Source: Caldifarciminota bacterium (GTDB lineage: Bacteria > Hydrothermota > Hydrothermia > UBA1063 > CAJXJZ01). Taken from it: DNA of 5,392 nucleotides. The DNA lies in contig JALVLE010000085.1 of the NCBI GenBank assembly GCA_027033555.1, positions 1 through 5,392 on the forward strand, in the 5' to 3' direction. Below, piece by piece: positions 4,984 to 5,392 of the stretch (the first letter of the stretch is position 1; every line of letters starts with the position of its first letter). A model generated the notes under the pieces. The model was not told the DNA's origin. It searched no databases and saw only the letters and a list, made by a program, of their open reading frames with translations. Position numbers and translations under genes: made by a program.

Positions 4984-5392
4984 GAAGTACGTGGCAAAGG
5001 TTAGGTGTATTTTTGCTTTTTATCTTCGTGTTTATACTATACGTGGGATTTCTTGTATTTAACTCGGTTCATAACAGAAAGATTCTCAGAGAGATTGCTG
5101 AAAAAGATGTTATGATAACACGTAGCTTGCTTGTCTCTGTTCTGGGAGAAATGGATACGCTTAATCCTGACAATATATATAACCTTTTTGCTGATGTTGT
5201 GGATACGGGAAATTTTGACTACATAGCTCTTCTTAAGGGAGATAGTTTGATTGTATGGTATACTGCGTATGAAGGTTTTTTACCCATTGACCCGACGAAA
5301 CTTGATACGTCTTTTGCTTATGTTTATACAAACACACCGAACTATCCCATCATCGAATTTCATGCCCGGGTAAAAAAGAACTATTATCTTGT
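4980..5392 (+). CDS. N-terminal part of a membrane sensor protein, probably a histidine kinase (partial)
   Basis: The frame starts with TTG at 4980, overlapping the previous TGA as TTGA, with AGGG (4971-4974) five bases upstream. It runs open off the right edge; about 137 residues are present. A hydrophobic segment at about 8-28 (LGVFLLFIFVFILYVGFLVF) is followed by an amphipathic helix (HNRKILREIAEKDVMITRSLL) and then a mixed domain with FDYIALLKGDSLIVWYTAYEGF (79-100). This anchor, helix and PAS/Cache-like strand pattern is typical of the extracytoplasmic sensor part of NtrB/ZraS-type kinases. The kinase domains themselves lie beyond the window, so a chemoreceptor or cyclase sensor cannot be excluded. 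A kinase paired with an NtrC-type regulator is favoured because the operon has a sigma-54 promoter with paired enhancer-like sites. Confidence 0.72.
   Translation, partial: MRSTWQRLGVFLLFIFVFILYVGFLVFNSVHNRKILREIAEKDVMITRSLLVSVLGEMDTLNPDNIYNLFADVVDTGNFDYIALLKGDSLIVWYTAYEGFLPIDPTKLDTSFAYVYTNTPNYPIIEFHARVKKNYYL

Noticed and set aside
1..5392. CRISPR array, tRNA, rRNA, insertion sequence or attachment sites
   Set aside because: No repeat-spacer pattern, no cloverleaf or rRNA-like stretch, no transposase or integrase motifs and no terminal inverted repeats were seen.

Overview
The window looks like chromosomal DNA from a diderm (outer-membrane) bacterium of moderate to low GC. The evidence for a diderm is a predicted outer-membrane beta-barrel, several signal peptides and the start of a membrane sensor protein. 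Shine-Dalgarno sequences are strong (GGAGG or AGGAGGTGAT before most genes) and genes are tightly packed with ATGA and TTGA overlaps. I cannot name the lineage from the sequence. An uncultivated thermophile-like or deltaproteobacteria-like group would fit the gene content, but that is a guess.

Left part (1-1100): the last codons of a plus-strand gene end at 58 and face a two-gene minus-strand operon. Reading on the minus strand, its first gene is a GAF-domain protein of the free methionine-(R)-sulfoxide reductase family (994-536). It is followed after 13 bases by a small membrane protein of unknown function (522-61). A sigma-70-type promoter candidate lies at 1072-1100 on the minus strand.

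Control region (about 1100-1283): this holds a near-perfect sigma-54 promoter (TGGCA-N6-TTGCA at 1232-1247). Upstream are two 19-bp direct repeats (17/19 identical) spaced exactly 42 bp, about four helical turns, and centred roughly 75 and 115 bp before the predicted transcription start. This is the expected architecture for an NtrC-type enhancer-binding activator.

Right part (1284-5392): six genes, all on the plus strand. They encode a secreted, very basic His/Arg-rich protein with one calcium-loop-like motif; a hairpin follows it, then a secreted DUF2202 ferritin-like protein; a DUF4405 cytochrome-b-like membrane protein with two C-terminal helical repeats; an outer-membrane beta-barrel; a periplasmic OB-fold-like protein with a basic Gly/Arg tail; and the N-terminus of a membrane sensor, probably a histidine kinase, cut by the window end.

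Taken together, the right part reads as a sigma-54-controlled cell-envelope operon that probably carries its own sensor. The NtrC-type regulator would be expected just beyond the window. Its parts (ferritin-like protein, putative haem-b membrane protein, barrel, His-rich protein) suggest envelope metal or redox handling or stress defence, loosely parallel to ZraP/ZraSR. That function is inference; the gene layout and promoter elements are seen directly.
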